Shown here: positions 6,401-6,752 of the stretch, piece by piece
Layout of the letters: every line of letters starts with the position of its first letter
Position numbering within the stretch: the first letter of the stretch is position 1
Assembly (NCBI GenBank): GCA_030640905.1
Contig: DAOWIM010000009.1
Location: forward strand, 1 to 6,752
Source: a bacterium
Lineage (GTDB): Bacteria; Zixibacteria; MSB-5A5; GN15; FEB-12
Direction of reading: 5' to 3'
Length of the DNA stretch: 6,752 nucleotides
Program-made: the position numbers and the translations under genes
Notes under the pieces: model-generated
What the model was told of the DNA's origin: nothing
The model's database searches: none
What the model saw: the letters and a program-made list of their open reading frames with translations, nothing else

Positions 6401-6752
6401 ACGATATCGATAATGCCAAGTGATGTGCCCGGGTTATCCGGATCCTCAACCTCGGTGTTTACCACCATAGGTGTGGCACGGTTCAGCAAACCCATGCGTC
6501 CCACCGCATCAGGATCTCCTGCAGCAGCATGGGTCTGGTCCAGCATCTCAATTTCAGCGCCGGTGGCCAGGTCGAGTACGACATAGCCATTCATGATACC
6601 CATAACAACCATGCCGTCATAGATCATCGGAGCGTTCCGATTAGGACCGCCAGCGTTGAAGTAATGCCACTCGAGATTCAGATTGCAATCAGGATCACCG
6701 AGGGCGATACCAGAGCCGCCTGTGCGAGCCATATCCATGCCGTACATCGGCA
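3409..6752 (-). CDS. Large secreted PQQ-like beta-propeller protein with C-terminal type I dockerin (5' end outside window)
   Basis: The frame is open to the right edge, so the N-terminus is missing. Numbering is from the first in-window Met (6747); 1112 residues follow it. 'PMYGMDMARTG' at the start resembles the opening of PQQ-like propellers (WPMFxHDxxRTG), so probably only a signal peptide and short leader are lost. About residues 1-465: repeated blades of the type 'dGxvyfgtxdgxlyAlDlxtG', for example around 38-68 (APMIYDGMVVMG) and 'LYFTAEDAELFAVDLYNGQ'. About 475-685: beta-sandwich resembling choice-of-anchor/ASH Ig-like domains. About 686-1030: unrecognised region rich in Trp, Asp, Gly and Tyr. 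1034-1092: dockerin with two calcium loops. The tail is GWASWTSTGCP. The protein is acidic, poor in Lys, with many Cys, which fits extracellular folding. No catalytic site is recognised; a role in binding or surface assembly is inferred. Its terminator is at 3327-3361. Confidence 0.92.
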   Translation of the reverse strand, partial: PMYGMDMARTGGSGIALGDPDCNLNLEWHYFNAGGPNRNAPMIYDGMVVMGIMNGYVVLDLATGAEIEMLDQTHAAAGDPDAVGRMGLLNRATPMVVNTEVEDPDNPGTSLGIIDIVLCPTASTRRVSAFKWGTWEWLWFTERASIDIRYANFVVLGDNLYFTAEDAELFAVDLYNGQPLATWPTPDGSIDIGDNAVLAGCTDGTNLFFGTGHYDGLAAGDIYMIDPADGTILDYYTQSNALEGPTYWPWIDPVDNVEGFFGSMSYDAMNGVLLANSDMNGAAQKPADGDPPDGVYYVIAIDNTAKTMTMATSAYSARTLYTGPIIDQMRVIIPANSTWINPPLGGNILAFRRIQGDRSYITAFPTFQGGHMGQPALSCEEYLPDIYVAGCNASDGYYEGGFLAFFNADDGERIFYRKVESGATVFDNVVGVSLGVAEVEVEPTIFEDVTYLVTADMQGSIYGFKHGDVDRARLEIMDYLPKVNVSFGSAIVDLEFTDILHNSGCEVLNIASITIDPDTEATGTSTPDFSSYFEGVRPDVVNTASSIATMMTSDGKFREFDVNDAGLTGTIDLFARATKTENVGRMAAVVTDMTWMVGYPGTPLTYPATIGPKQFGSIAFQCDQSALDRGPHEFYLIIDCDDFDHYINDVNGKVAANYPPGTTPGYQGLKPRIFANVIGGCIIDTTSLYFGMNDGENLQWVTNTARLGTGDWDPHCWLVDGDGSSWYQASYIYGVDKYRLAMNSQDWTSGGGENNGFYGAQGDPNWCDNDCKPAVLTDVVMGQISDDGVTYLDVEGMMGARTYVDSVFGYYDAGDAADDLWTWHKGWETGRMDDTLSIGLMVDQRTFGAINVQQLANLTLDVMDFTERNGNAVDDWYFGSFHDYDVGSDVMAYDASISSAWAHNAAGGATALGSVKIPFGAGYTPILGAVKMCGHDGLWSSDPYYDNAYLWMSNDGGTGSYWGQAFEFSTTGDEQGHISIVGHDFPAAVDPINDPSTFRFAVANFQLTTLTDASDAAEIAPTAHMANKWAGFGRGDVDNNNILNIGDVVYLNRYAYDSGSNPGPIPFEHLGDVDNDGDIDMDDALQLKDYIINFNPAAAPLNGWASWTSTGCP
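3472..3648 (-). other. Type I dockerin domain with two EF-hand-like calcium loops
   Basis: Two repeats fit the dockerin loop with calcium ligands at positions 1, 3, 5 and 12: D1035, D1037, N1039, D1046 and D1071, D1073, D1075, D1082. Each loop is followed by a helix of the dockerin type (VVYLNRYAY and ALQLKDYII). Dockerins bind cohesin modules on scaffold or surface proteins in a calcium-dependent way. The first loop has Asn rather than Gly at position 6. Positions 10-11, which set cohesin specificity in clostridial dockerins, are Ile-Gly and Met-Asp, so the two halves are not equivalent. No cohesin gene is in the window. Confidence 0.9.
5350..6747 (-). other. PQQ-like beta-propeller domain of the dockerin protein
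   Basis: About 465 residues with roughly eight recurring units of hydrophobic strands, a Gly-Asp turn, then 'A-x-D/N-x-x-x-G', as in PQQ-like/WD-type quinoprotein propellers (for example IYMIDPADGTILDYY, FLAFFNADDGERIFYRK and IYGFKHGD). The blade count is by eye and approximate. No cofactor-binding or dehydrogenase residues could be confirmed, so it is best read as a non-enzymatic binding propeller. Confidence 0.72.

Noticed and set aside
1..6752. CRISPR array, tRNA, insertion sequence or phage module
   Set aside because: No regularly spaced repeats, no cloverleaf sequence, no transposase or integrase motif and no target-site duplication was seen on either strand.

Overview
This window looks like a piece of a bacterial chromosome of moderate G+C content. 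It carries four protein-coding genes, two of them cut or nearly cut by the window edges. No RNA gene, insertion sequence, CRISPR array or phage gene is visible. The combination of a lipoyl synthase, a REC-GAF-HD-GYP response regulator, an EGY-like membrane metalloprotease, and a very large secreted beta-propeller protein ending in a type I dockerin suggests an uncultured lineage near the FCB group (candidate Zixibacteria and relatives often carry such dockerin proteins). That placement is an inference from gene content and is not proven by the sequence.

Layout. Positions 1-527 (+) are the C-terminal part of lipoyl synthase (lipA); its N-terminal Fe-S motifs lie before the window. After a 99-base gap with small dyads and a clear ribosome binding site, a GTG-started response regulator with a cyclic-di-GMP phosphodiesterase output domain runs from 627 to 2138 (+). 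It meets an M50/site-2-protease gene (2122-3291, -) tail to tail, and the two coding regions overlap by 17 bases. A plausible terminator for the plus-strand gene sits inside the protease gene at 2183-2209. From 3292 to 3408 is a compact intergenic region holding a strong minus-strand intrinsic terminator and a separate 19-base perfect dyad. From 3409 to the right edge (-) is a gene of more than 1113 codons for a secreted, probably calcium-dependent, surface or scaffold-bound protein. Its order is PQQ-like beta-propeller, Ig/choice-of-anchor-like beta-sandwich, an unrecognised Trp/Asp/Gly-rich region, and dockerin.

Working together. The genes do not form an obvious single pathway. lipA and the HD-GYP regulator are co-directional and may be co-transcribed. 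The protease and the dockerin gene share a strand but are separated by the strong terminator, so they are probably independent units. The most unusual item is the dockerin protein and its non-canonical cohesin-recognition positions. I see no convincing multi-gene novel system here.
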